Shown here in pieces: positions 17,649-26,190 of a stretch of DNA of 64,000 bases (positions are counted from its first letter, which is position 1; every line of letters begins with the position of its first letter). The stretch is from Cryptoclostridium sp036644995. Its GTDB lineage: Bacteria > Bacillota > Dehalobacteriia > UBA7702. Under the pieces are notes generated by a model, which was not told the DNA's origin, did not search any database, and was given only the letters and a program-made list of their open reading frames with translations. Location of the stretch: positions 1 to 64,000 of the forward strand of contig JAVXOZ010000006.1 in assembly GCA_036644995.1 (NCBI GenBank). The letters are read 5' to 3'. The position numbers and the translations under genes were made by a program.

Positions 17649-18398
17649 ATGGATGCAGTAGCACAGGTTGCTATCGGTGAATCCCATTACATTATGGGAG
17701 GAAATGCGTTGTGGTCTCATGATTTTGTAGGGTTTAATTTTTCCTTTACTCCGGGTTTAACAACATGGATGGTTACATTCTGGGGAGTTATGATTGTAAT
17801 GATCATTTTAGGAACTTTGGCCGCAAGAAAGAAAGCTCTGATTCCTAAAGGCATTCAAAACTTTGGCGAATGGGCTTATGGTGGTTTAACAAACTTTTTT
17901 TCAGGAGTACTTGGTGAACAAAAAAACAAGCAATTTGGTCCACTTTTAGTAACATTTTTTATATTTATTTTGCTTAGTAACTATTCAGGGATGCTGCCGC
18001 TTAACATGACTTCTCATGGACAGCTGGAAAACTTGCAGGCACCCACAGGTGTGTTTAGTGTAACCCTTGGTTTTGCTTTGGTTATTTTCTTCCTTACACA
18101 CTTTTCAGGGTTCCAATATAACAAGCTTTCGTACTTTAAGCATCTCATATCACCATTGGTTTTCTTATTACCACTTAACCTATTAGAAGAAGTTGTTCAC
18201 CCATTTACACTGGCTCTTCGTCTATTTGGGAATATTGGCGGTGAGGAACAGGTTATTATACAACTCACTCAGTTAGTACCATTAGGCGTACCTGTTGCAA
18301 TGGAAGTACTTGGTATGCTCTTTGGGCTTATCCAAGCATTAGTCTTTACTTTGTTAGGGGCAATTTATATTTCCACCGCGTCGGGTAAAGCCCATTAA
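17649..18398 (+). CDS. atpB: ATP synthase F0 subunit a
   Basis: Forms the stator ion half-channels next to the c-ring. 249 residues, five to six membrane helices. The essential arginine lies in HPFTLALRLFGNIGGEE. A segment rich in Leu/Phe (QLTQLVPLGVPVAMEVLGMLFGLIQALVFTLLGAIYIS) closes the protein. GGAGGTG ribosome-binding site. Confidence 0.94.
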   Translation: MDAVAQVAIGESHYIMGGNALWSHDFVGFNFSFTPGLTTWMVTFWGVMIVMIILGTLAARKKALIPKGIQNFGEWAYGGLTNFFSGVLGEQKNKQFGPLLVTFFIFILLSNYSGMLPLNMTSHGQLENLQAPTGVFSVTLGFALVIFFLTHFSGFQYNKLSYFKHLISPLVFLLPLNLLEEVVHPFTLALRLFGNIGGEEQVIIQLTQLVPLGVPVAMEVLGMLFGLIQALVFTLLGAIYISTASGKAH

Positions 18399-18466
18399 TC
18401 CAAGTCTAAAATGTTTTAAAAAATTGAATAAAAGTATTTTGTCAATTCGAAAGGAGAAAATTTAAA

Positions 18467-18688
18467 ATGGAAGCAATCGCAGTAGCATTAGCAATTGGTT
18501 TATCTACAATAGGACCTGGGATCGGTCAAGGTATCGCATCCGGTAAAGCATTAGAAGGTATGGCTCGCCAACCTGAAATGATTGGTGATCTTCGTACAAA
18601 CATGCTTATCTGTTTGGCTATGATGGAAGCTCTTGCAATTTATGGTATGGTATTTGCCTTTATGCTCTTTGGTAAAATTCCTGCATAA
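18467..18688 (+). CDS. atpE: ATP synthase F0 subunit c
   Basis: 73-residue hairpin protein of the rotor ring. Helix 1 carries the GPGIGQG glycine motif (Gln21) and helix 2 carries the ion-binding Glu54 in MMEALAIYG. Compared with Na+-dependent rings (Gln, Glu, Ser, Thr, Tyr), Gln21 and Tyr59 are present, but the residues after Glu54 are Ala55 and Leu56 instead of Ser/Thr. That favours H+ coupling, though Na+ cannot be excluded. Confidence 0.95.
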   Translation: MEAIAVALAIGLSTIGPGIGQGIASGKALEGMARQPEMIGDLRTNMLICLAMMEALAIYGMVFAFMLFGKIPA

Positions 18689-18745
18689 ATCAAAAACCTT
18701 GAATTAATTTCAAGGGGTTTACCATAGAGAGAGGGGGTAAGTTAA

Positions 18746-19231
18746 GTGCAAATAGATTTTTTCAGTGTGATATTTGCTATCGTTAACTTTTTAGTGCTTT
18801 TGTTTGTTATGTATTTTGCTATGTACAAACCATTGGCAAAAACTATGAAGTTAAGACAGGATAATATTAAAAACAACATTGAATCCGCTCAAAGTCTTAA
18901 GGCTGACGCTGAAACAATGAAAGCAGAAATCAGCGCCGAGTTGACTAAGTCACGTGAGGCGGCTCAAGAAATCATCACCAGAGCAGAAAAAACCGGTGAA
19001 ATGCAAAAGAATGAAATTGTTGCTGAAGCTAAGTCTGAAGCTAACAAGCTCATAGAAAAAGCTCATCGTGAAGTCCAAGATGAAAAAGAAAAAGCCTTGG
19101 TTGAAATTCGCAATGAAGCCGCATCTCTTGCTATGATGGCCGCTTCTAAACTCATTAACCGCTCTTTAACCGATGCAGACCACAAACAATTAGTGGATAA
19201 GTATATCGAAGAGGCAGGGGAATTACAATGA
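18746..19231 (+). CDS. atpF: ATP synthase F0 subunit b
   Basis: Peripheral stalk. 161 residues: one N-terminal membrane helix (about 5-27), then a long Ala/Glu/Lys coiled coil. GTG start at 18746 after a GAGGGGGT site. Overlaps atpH by 4 bp. Confidence 0.93.
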   Translation: MQIDFFSVIFAIVNFLVLLFVMYFAMYKPLAKTMKLRQDNIKNNIESAQSLKADAETMKAEISAELTKSREAAQEIITRAEKTGEMQKNEIVAEAKSEANKLIEKAHREVQDEKEKALVEIRNEAASLAMMAASKLINRSLTDADHKQLVDKYIEEAGELQ

Positions 19232-19770
19232 CTGATAAAACAGTAGCCAAAAGATATGCGAAAGCTCTTTTTGCCATCGGTGAAGAACAAGGCAAATCTG
19301 AGATTTTTGCTAAAAACATGAAAGATCTCAAAGAAGTTATTGAAGAGAACAATGAAGTTCGTCATATGTTAGAAAATCAATCTATTGATAATACTCAAAA
19401 GAAAGCAGCAATGAAAGCTATTTTTGCCGATGCCGATGACAGCGTTAAAAATTTCATGTCTTTGGTTATAGACAAAAATCGCAGCTATTTCTTTGTTGAT
19501 ATGTGCAAATATTTTCAGAATTTGATTGAAGAATCCTCCAATACTGTGAAAGCCATAGTAAAATCCGCAGTGGTTTTAAGCGATGAACAGATTGGTAAAA
19601 TTGAAACCAAATTCTCAGCTTTAATTAAGCAAAATGTTAAGGCCCAAGCAATGGTTGACCCTGCATTAATCGGCGGCGTTCAAGTAATGATTGGCGATAA
19701 ATTGTATGACGGCACTGTTGCTCATCAGATTAAGCAATTGAGTGATAATTTAAAAGAACAGAGATGTTAA
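19228..19770 (+). CDS. atpH: ATP synthase F1 subunit delta
   Basis: Links the F1 head to the b stalk. 180 residues, with the N-terminal KRYAKALFAIGEEQGK and C-terminal DPALIGGVQVMIGDKLYDGTVAHQIKQL signature. ATGA overlap with atpF. Confidence 0.94.
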   Translation: MTDKTVAKRYAKALFAIGEEQGKSEIFAKNMKDLKEVIEENNEVRHMLENQSIDNTQKKAAMKAIFADADDSVKNFMSLVIDKNRSYFFVDMCKYFQNLIEESSNTVKAIVKSAVVLSDEQIGKIETKFSALIKQNVKAQAMVDPALIGGVQVMIGDKLYDGTVAHQIKQLSDNLKEQRC

Positions 19771-19788
19771 GTTAGGGGTGAAAAGTTA

Positions 19789-21297
19789 ATGAGCATTAGG
19801 CCGGAAGAGATCAGCTCAATTCTAAAGCAGCAGATCGAAAACTATGAATCCGCGGTTGAGGTAAGCGAAGTTGGTACTGTTGTCACCGTTGGTGATGGTA
19901 TCGCTCGTATTTATGGCCTCGAAAATGCTATGTATAACGAACTCCTGGAGTTTTCTAATGGGGTCATGGGTATGGTCATGAACCTTGAAGAAGATAATAT
20001 CGGCTGTGTTATTCTCGGTCCCTACACTGATATTGAGGAAGGTGACCAAGTTAGAAGAACAGGCAGAATTATGGAAGTTCCCGTAGGGGAAGCCCTTATT
20101 GGCCGTGTTGTCAATACTTTGGGTGAACCTTTGGATGGTAAAGGTGAAATAAAAACCAATGACTACCGTCCTGTGGAACATGTTGCTCCCGGGGTTATTA
20201 CACGTAAATCTGTTTTTGAACCTATGCAAACAGGTTTGAAAGCTATTGACTCTATGGTTCCCATTGGCCGTGGCCAACGTGAACTTATTATTGGTGATAA
20301 ACAAACCGGTAAAACAGCTATCGCCATTGATACTATTATTAACCAAGGTGACCAAGGTGTTACTTGTATTTATGTAGCTATTGGTCAAAAAGCATCTACA
20401 GTTTCAAGTGTTGTTTCTAAGTTAGAAGAAAAAGGGGCAATGGATTATACCATCGTTGTTTCCGCTTCGGCTTCAGAACCTGCACCTATGCTGTATCTTG
20501 CACCCTATACAGGTGCAGCTATGGGGGAATATTTCCTTTATAAAGGACAGCCGGTATTAATTGTTTATGATGACTTATCCAAGCAAGCCGTTGCATACCG
20601 TGAACTTTCCTTGCTTCTCCGTCGTCCGCCGGGTCGTGAAGCTTATCCCGGGGATGTATTCTATTTGCATTCTCGTTTATTGGAACGTGCTGTTAAATTA
20701 AACGATGAATTGGGTGGCGGTTCTATGACTGCTTTGCCCATCATTGAAACTCAAGCAGGGGACGTTTCCGCCTATATTCCTACCAATGTTATTTCCATTA
20801 CCGATGGTCAGATATTCTTGGATAATGACCTTTTCAACTCAGGTATTCGTCCCGCTATTAACGTTGGTATTTCGGTATCTCGTGTTGGTGGTTCCGCTCA
20901 GGTAAAAGCTATGAAACAAGTAGCCGGCAGCTTGCGTATGGACTTGGCTCAATATCGTGAATTGGCAGCATTTGCTCAATTCGGTTCGGATATGGATAAA
21001 GCTACAACAGCAACATTGAACCGTGGGGAAAAAATGACCGAGTTGTTAAAACAAGGTCAATACGCTCCTATGGACGTTATGGATCAGGTTGTTTCTATCT
21101 TCGCAGGAGCCAATGGCTACTTAGATAGTATCCCTGTAAATAAGGTTTTGGATTTTGAAAAGCAGTTGCTTCAAGATGTACACACCAATCATTCGGATAT
21201 TCTTGATACGTTGAATGCAGAACAAAAGATTTCAGATGAAACCAAAGCTAAATTGAAAGCAGCTATTGCCCAATTTAAAGAAGGTTTTGCGGTATAA
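19789..21297 (+). CDS. atpA: ATP synthase F1 subunit alpha
   Basis: 502 residues. Nucleotide-binding P-loop GDKQTGKT, VAIGQKAS motif, and the alpha/beta signature PAINVGISVSRVGGSAQ. It is the non-catalytic hexamer subunit. Confidence 0.97.
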   Translation: MSIRPEEISSILKQQIENYESAVEVSEVGTVVTVGDGIARIYGLENAMYNELLEFSNGVMGMVMNLEEDNIGCVILGPYTDIEEGDQVRRTGRIMEVPVGEALIGRVVNTLGEPLDGKGEIKTNDYRPVEHVAPGVITRKSVFEPMQTGLKAIDSMVPIGRGQRELIIGDKQTGKTAIAIDTIINQGDQGVTCIYVAIGQKASTVSSVVSKLEEKGAMDYTIVVSASASEPAPMLYLAPYTGAAMGEYFLYKGQPVLIVYDDLSKQAVAYRELSLLLRRPPGREAYPGDVFYLHSRLLERAVKLNDELGGGSMTALPIIETQAGDVSAYIPTNVISITDGQIFLDNDLFNSGIRPAINVGISVSRVGGSAQVKAMKQVAGSLRMDLAQYRELAAFAQFGSDMDKATTATLNRGEKMTELLKQGQYAPMDVMDQVVSIFAGANGYLDSIPVNKVLDFEKQLLQDVHTNHSDILDTLNAEQKISDETKAKLKAAIAQFKEGFAV

Positions 21298-21342
21298 TTT
21301 TTTCACATAAACGTAAAGAAATTCGGAAGGTGGTGAGCCAAT

Positions 21343-22218
21343 ATGGCAAACATGAGTGATATCAGACGAAGCATTCGCAGTACTGAAAGTACAGGGCAGA
21401 TTACTAAAGCTATGAAAATGGTTTCATCTGCTAAATTACGAAGAGCTCAGTCCGGTGTGATAGCAGCCAGACCTTATGCTGAAAAAGTGCGTGAGGTTTT
21501 GGGTAACCTTTCCGAAAACGGTGGCGGCTCCCAACATCCTTTACAGGAAAAAAGAGACGTTAAAAATGTTCTATACGTTCTCGTTAGCGGTGACAGCGGT
21601 CTTTGTGGTGGCTTTAATGCCAATATCATCAAAGAGTGCGAAAAATTGGTCAATGCAAGAGAAGAAGATTGTGCCATTGTTGCTGTGGGTAAAAAAGGCA
21701 GAGATTATTTTTCCAAACGTGGATATAACGTTGCAAACGAATATATCGGCATTGGGGATTTGCCTACCTACTCAACAGGAAAATCTGTGGCTTTGGATTT
21801 AATCCATAAGTATACCGAAGGGGAATATGATGAAATTCATATGCTTTTCAGTAAATTTCGCTCGGCAATATCCAGCACTCCCACAGATATTCAGCTTCTG
21901 CCCATTATTCCTTTGGAAAAAGAAGAAACCGAAGAAGTGCCTGAAAAAACAGGCGTGGAACAGGATACTCTTTTTGAGCCATCGGAAGAAGAAGTTTTAG
22001 GCGTTTTACTTCCTGTCTATGTGGAAACTGTTGTTTTTAATGCCATTTTGGAATCAAAAGCCAGTGAACACGGTGCAAGAATGACCGCTATGAGTTCCGC
22101 TACTGATAACGCAAGGGATCTCATCCAAAGCTTGACTTTGACTTTAAACAGAGCACGTCAAGCTGCTATTACCACAGAAATTAATGAAATCGTGAGTGGC
22201 GCAGCTGCTCTAGAATAA
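21343..22218 (+). CDS. atpG: ATP synthase F1 subunit gamma
   Basis: Central rotor shaft, 291 residues. The N-terminal helix includes RRSIRSTESTGQITKAMKMVSS and the C-terminal helix ARMTAMSSATDNARDLI, both family signatures. A Glu-rich insertion (about 193-218) lies before the last helix. Confidence 0.96.
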   Translation: MANMSDIRRSIRSTESTGQITKAMKMVSSAKLRRAQSGVIAARPYAEKVREVLGNLSENGGGSQHPLQEKRDVKNVLYVLVSGDSGLCGGFNANIIKECEKLVNAREEDCAIVAVGKKGRDYFSKRGYNVANEYIGIGDLPTYSTGKSVALDLIHKYTEGEYDEIHMLFSKFRSAISSTPTDIQLLPIIPLEKEETEEVPEKTGVEQDTLFEPSEEEVLGVLLPVYVETVVFNAILESKASEHGARMTAMSSATDNARDLIQSLTLTLNRARQAAITTEINEIVSGAAALE

Positions 22219-22265
22219 GATGTAAGGCGAAAGACCTTTATCAATTCACAAAGGAGGTTGAAAAG

Positions 22266-23693
22266 GTGTCATTAGGAATTGTAAAAGAAGTTATCGGCGC
22301 CGTCGTAGACATTGAGTTTCCGCCGGGTCAATTGCCAGATATTTACAATGCTCTGACAATCAAGAGTGCAGACCAAGATTCCGAGGAATCCCGTGCTAAA
22401 AATCTTAGCATTACTCTTGAGGTTATGCAGCATTTAGGCAACGATACAGTTCGTACCGTTGCACTTTCCTCCACCGATGGTTTACAACGTGGTGTAAAAG
22501 CTATCGATACCGGTGCTCCCATCACTATTCACGTTGGTGAGGAAACTTTGGGGCGTATGTTTAACGTTATTGGTGATCCCATTGACGGCAAACCCCAAAT
22601 TGAAACCAAACAGATGTACCCCATTCATAGACCTGCCCCTGTGTTTGCAGATTTGGAACCTTCCACAGAAATGTTGGAAACAGGTATCAAAGTTGTTGAC
22701 TTACTCGCCCCCTATTCCAAGGGTGGTAAAATTGGTCTATTTGGTGGTGCCGGTGTTGGTAAAACAGTTTTAATTATGGAACTTATCCGTAACATCGCTT
22801 ATGAACACGGTGGTTATTCCGTATTCTCCGGTGTTGGGGAACGTACCCGTGAAGGTAATGACTTATATCAAGAAATGACAGAATCCGGTGTTTTGGCAAA
22901 AACTGCTATGGTTTTCGGTCAAATGAATGAACCACCCGGTGCTCGTCTTCGTGTTGGTCTTACCGGCCTTACCATGGCGGAATATTTCCGTGATGAAGGT
23001 GGTCAGGACGTTCTTCTCTTTATCGATAATATTTTCCGTTTCACCCAGGCAGGTTCTGAAGTTTCAGCTTTGTTAGGGCGTATGCCTTCTGCTGTTGGTT
23101 ATCAACCTACCTTGGCAACTGAAATGGGTGCTTTGCAAGAACGTATTACTTCTACCAAAAAAGGGTCAATCACTTCGGTTCAGGCAATTTATGTGCCCGC
23201 CGATGACTTAACAGACCCCGCACCTGCCACAGCATTTACTCACTTAGATGCTACCACAGTTCTTTCACGTAAAATTGTTGAATTAGGTATCTACCCTGCG
23301 GTTGATCCCTTGGATTCCACTTCACGTATTTTGGAACCCCATATTTTAGGTGATGAACATTACGATACTGCACGTGCTGTTCAAGGCGTGTTGCAGCGTT
23401 ACACAGAATTACAAGACATCATCGCAATTTTGGGTATGGATGAATTATCCGATGAAGATAAACTCACCGTATCCCGTGCCAGAAAAATTCAAAGATTTCT
23501 TTCGCAACCCTTTAACGTTGCAGAACAATTTACCGGCATGGCCGGAAAATATGTTCCTTTGAAAGAAACCATCCGTGGTTTTAAGGAAATTCTTGAAGGG
23601 AAACATGACAGCTTACCTGAACAGGCTTTCTTGATGGTTGGCACGATTGATGAAGCAATTGAAAAGGCTAAAACCCTTGAAGGAGCTGAATAA
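22266..23693 (+). CDS. atpD: ATP synthase F1 subunit beta
   Basis: Catalytic subunit, 475 residues. P-loop GGAGVGKTV, GERTREGNDLY with the catalytic-site arginine region, Walker B LLFIDNIFRFTQAGSEVSAL and the PAVDPLDSTSR signature. GTG start at 22266 after an AAGGAGG site. Confidence 0.97.
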   Translation: MSLGIVKEVIGAVVDIEFPPGQLPDIYNALTIKSADQDSEESRAKNLSITLEVMQHLGNDTVRTVALSSTDGLQRGVKAIDTGAPITIHVGEETLGRMFNVIGDPIDGKPQIETKQMYPIHRPAPVFADLEPSTEMLETGIKVVDLLAPYSKGGKIGLFGGAGVGKTVLIMELIRNIAYEHGGYSVFSGVGERTREGNDLYQEMTESGVLAKTAMVFGQMNEPPGARLRVGLTGLTMAEYFRDEGGQDVLLFIDNIFRFTQAGSEVSALLGRMPSAVGYQPTLATEMGALQERITSTKKGSITSVQAIYVPADDLTDPAPATAFTHLDATTVLSRKIVELGIYPAVDPLDSTSRILEPHILGDEHYDTARAVQGVLQRYTELQDIIAILGMDELSDEDKLTVSRARKIQRFLSQPFNVAEQFTGMAGKYVPLKETIRGFKEILEGKHDSLPEQAFLMVGTIDEAIEKAKTLEGAE

Positions 23694-23695
23694 AC

Positions 23696-24106
23696 ATGTC
23701 GGATAAGCAAATCTCTTTGGATATTGTGACCCCTGAGAAAATTGTATATTCTGCCGATGTCGCTTCTATTTTTGCTCCTGCGACCATGGGGCAGATCGGG
23801 CTTTTGCCTGACCATATTGCCATAGTAACAGGTTTAGGTATTGGTGAACTGCGGGTTACTCCCGTGGGTGGTTCTGAACTTCCCCTCTTTATCAGTGGTG
23901 GATTTTTGGAACTGAAAAAGAACAAAGCGGTAATTTTAGCAAAATCTGCGGAAACCTCTGAGGAGATTGACATAGAAAGAGCTAAAAAAGCCAAAGCTCG
24001 TGCTGAAGAACGGTTAAGTAAAAAGGACAGTAGTTTGGATGAAGACCGTGCCGAAGCAGCTTTAAAAAGAGCCATTGTTCGTTTGGAAATTAAAGGCAAA
24101 GCTTAA
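23696..24106 (+). CDS. atpC: ATP synthase F1 subunit epsilon
   Basis: 136 residues: an N-terminal beta-sandwich (LDIVTPEKIVYSADV, GQIGLLPDHIAIVTGL) and a C-terminal two-helix domain that can inhibit the enzyme. Last gene of the atp operon, followed by a strong terminator. Confidence 0.95.
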   Translation: MSDKQISLDIVTPEKIVYSADVASIFAPATMGQIGLLPDHIAIVTGLGIGELRVTPVGGSELPLFISGGFLELKKNKAVILAKSAETSEEIDIERAKKAKARAEERLSKKDSSLDEDRAEAALKRAIVRLEIKGKA

Positions 24107-24117
24107 TAAGCTTATTT

Positions 24118-24157
24118 AAAAGAGTAGTTACCGAAACAATTCGGTAACTACTCTTTT
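24118..24157 (+). terminator. Terminator of the atp operon
   Basis: A perfect 18-bp stem (aaaagagtagttaccgaa with its complement) and a 4-base loop, ending in a T-run. Confidence 0.9.
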
Positions 24158-24179
24158 TTATATTTACCCAAGACTACAA

Positions 24180-24505
24180 CTACTGCGAATAAACCCATAA
24201 ACCCATAAACCCATAAACCCATAAACCAATAAACCCATAAAACCCACAAACCCATAAAACCCATAAAACCAATAAATTCACAAACCCAATAAATGAACGA
24301 ATCCACAAATCTAAAGAGCCAAAGAGCCAAAGCAGGCAAAAATAAACCAAGGTAAACCAACGCAAACCAAGGCAAACCAAGGCAAACCAAAGCAAGCCAA
24401 AGCAAGCCAAAGCAAGCCAAAGTAAGTCAACGAAAGCTAACGAAAGCTAACGCAAACCAAAGTAAGCCAACGAAAGCCAAAGCAAATCAACGCAAATCAA
24501 CGCAA
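24180..24505. repeat. Degenerate short tandem repeats
   Basis: Blocks of 8-bp aaacccat units, then 10-bp units such as gcaaaccaag and caaagcaagc, grading into each other. Open frames through here (Phe/Trp/Leu/Gly repeats) are artefacts of the repeats. Confidence 0.85.
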
Positions 24506-24723
24506 TCCAAAAAGCCAAAAAGCCAAAAAGCCAAAAAGCCAAAAAGCCAAAAAGCCAAAAAGCCAAAAANNNNNNNNNNNNNNNNNNNNNNNNNNNNNNN
24601 NNNNNNNNNNNNNNNNNNNNNNNNNNNNNNNNNNNNNNNNNNNNNNNNNNNNNNNNNNNNNNNNNNNNNCCAAAAAGCCAAAAAGCCAAAAAGCCAAAAA
24701 GCCAAAAAGCCAAAAAGCCAAAA
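24506..24723. repeat. 8-bp tandem array (gccaaaaa) containing an assembly gap
   Basis: A near-perfect octamer array on both sides of a run of unknown bases, so its true length is unknown. Read on the minus strand the unit is ggcttttt, the same as the tail of the yjdF terminator it abuts. Confidence 0.9.
24570..24669. other. 100-N gap
   Basis: Exactly 100 N characters, a conventional placeholder for an unresolved gap of unknown size inside the octamer array. Confidence 0.98.
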
Positions 24724-24760
24724 AGCCAAGCACAGGGGTTAATGTCCCTTGTGCTTGGCT
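24724..24760 (-). terminator. Terminator of the yjdF gene
   Basis: A stem of about 14 bp (agccaagcacaggg with cccttgtgcttggct) spanning the stop codon, with a T-run on the minus strand that runs into the octamer array. Confidence 0.7.
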
Positions 24761-25158
24761 TTACGTTTTTTCTGATTCAAAGCAAATTGAAATTCTTTTT
24801 TTTCAATTTTTTCTTGGCGGCTATTCTTTTTGCGTTGAACTTTACTTTCTTCGTGTTGAAGTTTTAAAGCTTGTTGGGATTTGGTGCCAATGGATTTACC
24901 CTTTAGCTGATCTCTAATGGCTCTTTGCTGTCTTTTGGGGTTCGGATGCTGTACTTCAAAATTCTCGAAAATAAGAGCAGGGGAAAATCTTAAATTTTGC
25001 CAATTAGTTATGATAAAGTTATAAATTTCTTGATTTTTTGGTTATGCACCAAAAGTTACTTTGGAAACTTCATAGTGATTTTGGTATTCACGCCGATAAA
25101 TTCCTACCCAAAAAGGTTCTTCAAAAAAAACAGTAAATGTGGATTTTAGATTATCCAT
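24739..25158 (-). pseudogene. yjdF: yjdF (DUF2992) gene interrupted by a nonsense codon
   Basis: The frame from ATG 25158 to TAA 24739 encodes a 139-codon YjdF-like protein: FEEPFWVGIYRREY, VSKVTFGA, then after the stop NLRFSPAL, HPNPKRQQRAIRDQL, IGTKSQQALKLQHE and a Lys/Glu/Arg-rich tail. Codon 39 (25042-25044) is TAA where the family usually has Glu, a one-base GAA to TAA change. There is no other frame disruption, and the ribosome-binding site AAGGAGG and terminator are intact, so this is a recent nonsense mutation or a sequence error near the gap. Relatives are often controlled by an azaaromatic-sensing riboswitch. Confidence 0.8.
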
Positions 25159-25164
25159 GTTTCC

Positions 25165-25290
25165 TCCTTAAATGTTACAAACAAAGAATGGACAACCAAG
25201 GAGGCAGGTTACTGACAGCGGATACTTTTGCTGCGTCCGGACTACCGACCGAATCTGTGTTTTTATCTTTGTATCAAATTATAACTACAT
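25165..25290 (-). promoter_or_regulatory. Structured leader of yjdF, candidate azaaromatic (yjdF-motif) riboswitch
   Basis: The roughly 125-nt leader between a -10-like TATAAT (near 25290, minus strand) and the yjdF start contains several pairing segments (ggtag with ctgcc, cgga with tccg, ggtcc-type stems). The yjdF motif is known upstream of such genes. I cannot check the consensus, so this rests on position and apparent structure. Confidence 0.45.
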
Positions 25291-25358
25291 TATATCACAG
25301 AGTTAAAAAATTGCATAATATTTTATTTTTGGGAAATACTACCAAAAAGGAGGGTATT

Positions 25359-26141
25359 ATGGTGATGAATTTTTATTTAAGTAAAGGTAAATTTACAGTG
25401 ATGTGCCTAATATTGGTTGCCTTGGTGTTGAGCTTTATTTATTATTGGAATTATGAAATTAATGATGTGGTAAGCAATGAGGAAAATAGCCTTGTGGTGG
25501 CATTTGAAAACAGCGGGGCAAAATTTCAAGAGCTTACTGCCCAAAGTTGGGGTAAAATAGATAATGAAAATCATTCTTTAGAAGATATTTATACCCTTTA
25601 TGGTAAAATTGAAAAGGTTTTGGGTGCCAATGCAAAAATTAAAGTAGAAGAAAACAGCGATAAAAATTATGTGGGCATAACTGCCACAGGTAAAACTCAA
25701 GAAGGTTATGAGCTAAACCTAACATTGCAAAGTATCAGCGATAACTTTGAAAAAGACGAAACTTACTTAATAGTTAATCTAATTGAAGGCTTGGATTATC
25801 AGGAAGCGGGAAAAATTAAAAAAACCGCAGAATCCTATTTTCAAGCTTTATCCGCAAGTGGTGAAACTTCTGTTTTAATTTCCGGGTATTATGATAAAAT
25901 GTTATCGGAGAAAGAAAAAACCGATAAAGCCAAAAAGATATTTGCCGCAGCAGGTGGCAGTATAATTGAAGGAGTAGATACCAAATCCTATATGAGCAAA
26001 AGTGGTTATTGCCCAAATATAAAAACTTATATAAATACAGAAGGTAAAAAAATAAATTTGCAAGTGGCATTATTTGATAATGAAGTGCAAAAACAAACCT
26101 GTTTATTTTTAGGTTCACCTTTGATTTTTTCAGAATATTAA
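25359..26141 (+). CDS. ywmB: YwmB family protein (TATA-box-binding-like fold)
   Basis: 260 residues, one N-terminal membrane/signal helix (about 12-31) and an extracytoplasmic domain with the YwmB pattern GYELNLTLQSISD, YLIVNL, KTAESYFQAL and GYCPNIKTYI. In Bacilli ywmB lies between the atp operon and murA-spoIID, and the position here is equivalent. The role is unclear. I start at ATG 25359 with an AGGAGGG site; the frame upstream to 25137 crosses the yjdF promoter region and is not coding. Confidence 0.8.
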   Translation: MVMNFYLSKGKFTVMCLILVALVLSFIYYWNYEINDVVSNEENSLVVAFENSGAKFQELTAQSWGKIDNENHSLEDIYTLYGKIEKVLGANAKIKVEENSDKNYVGITATGKTQEGYELNLTLQSISDNFEKDETYLIVNLIEGLDYQEAGKIKKTAESYFQALSASGETSVLISGYYDKMLSEKEKTDKAKKIFAAAGGSIIEGVDTKSYMSKSGYCPNIKTYINTEGKKINLQVALFDNEVQKQTCLFLGSPLIFSEY

Positions 26142-26190
26142 TATATTTTGCCAATATAATAATAGTAGAATATTTTTAAGGAGCATTTTG

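Noticed and set aside
24447..24733. Long minus-strand open frames rich in Phe, Trp, Leu and Gly
   Set aside because: All three frames translate the same octamer array through the N gap; no ribosome-binding site or non-repeat content.
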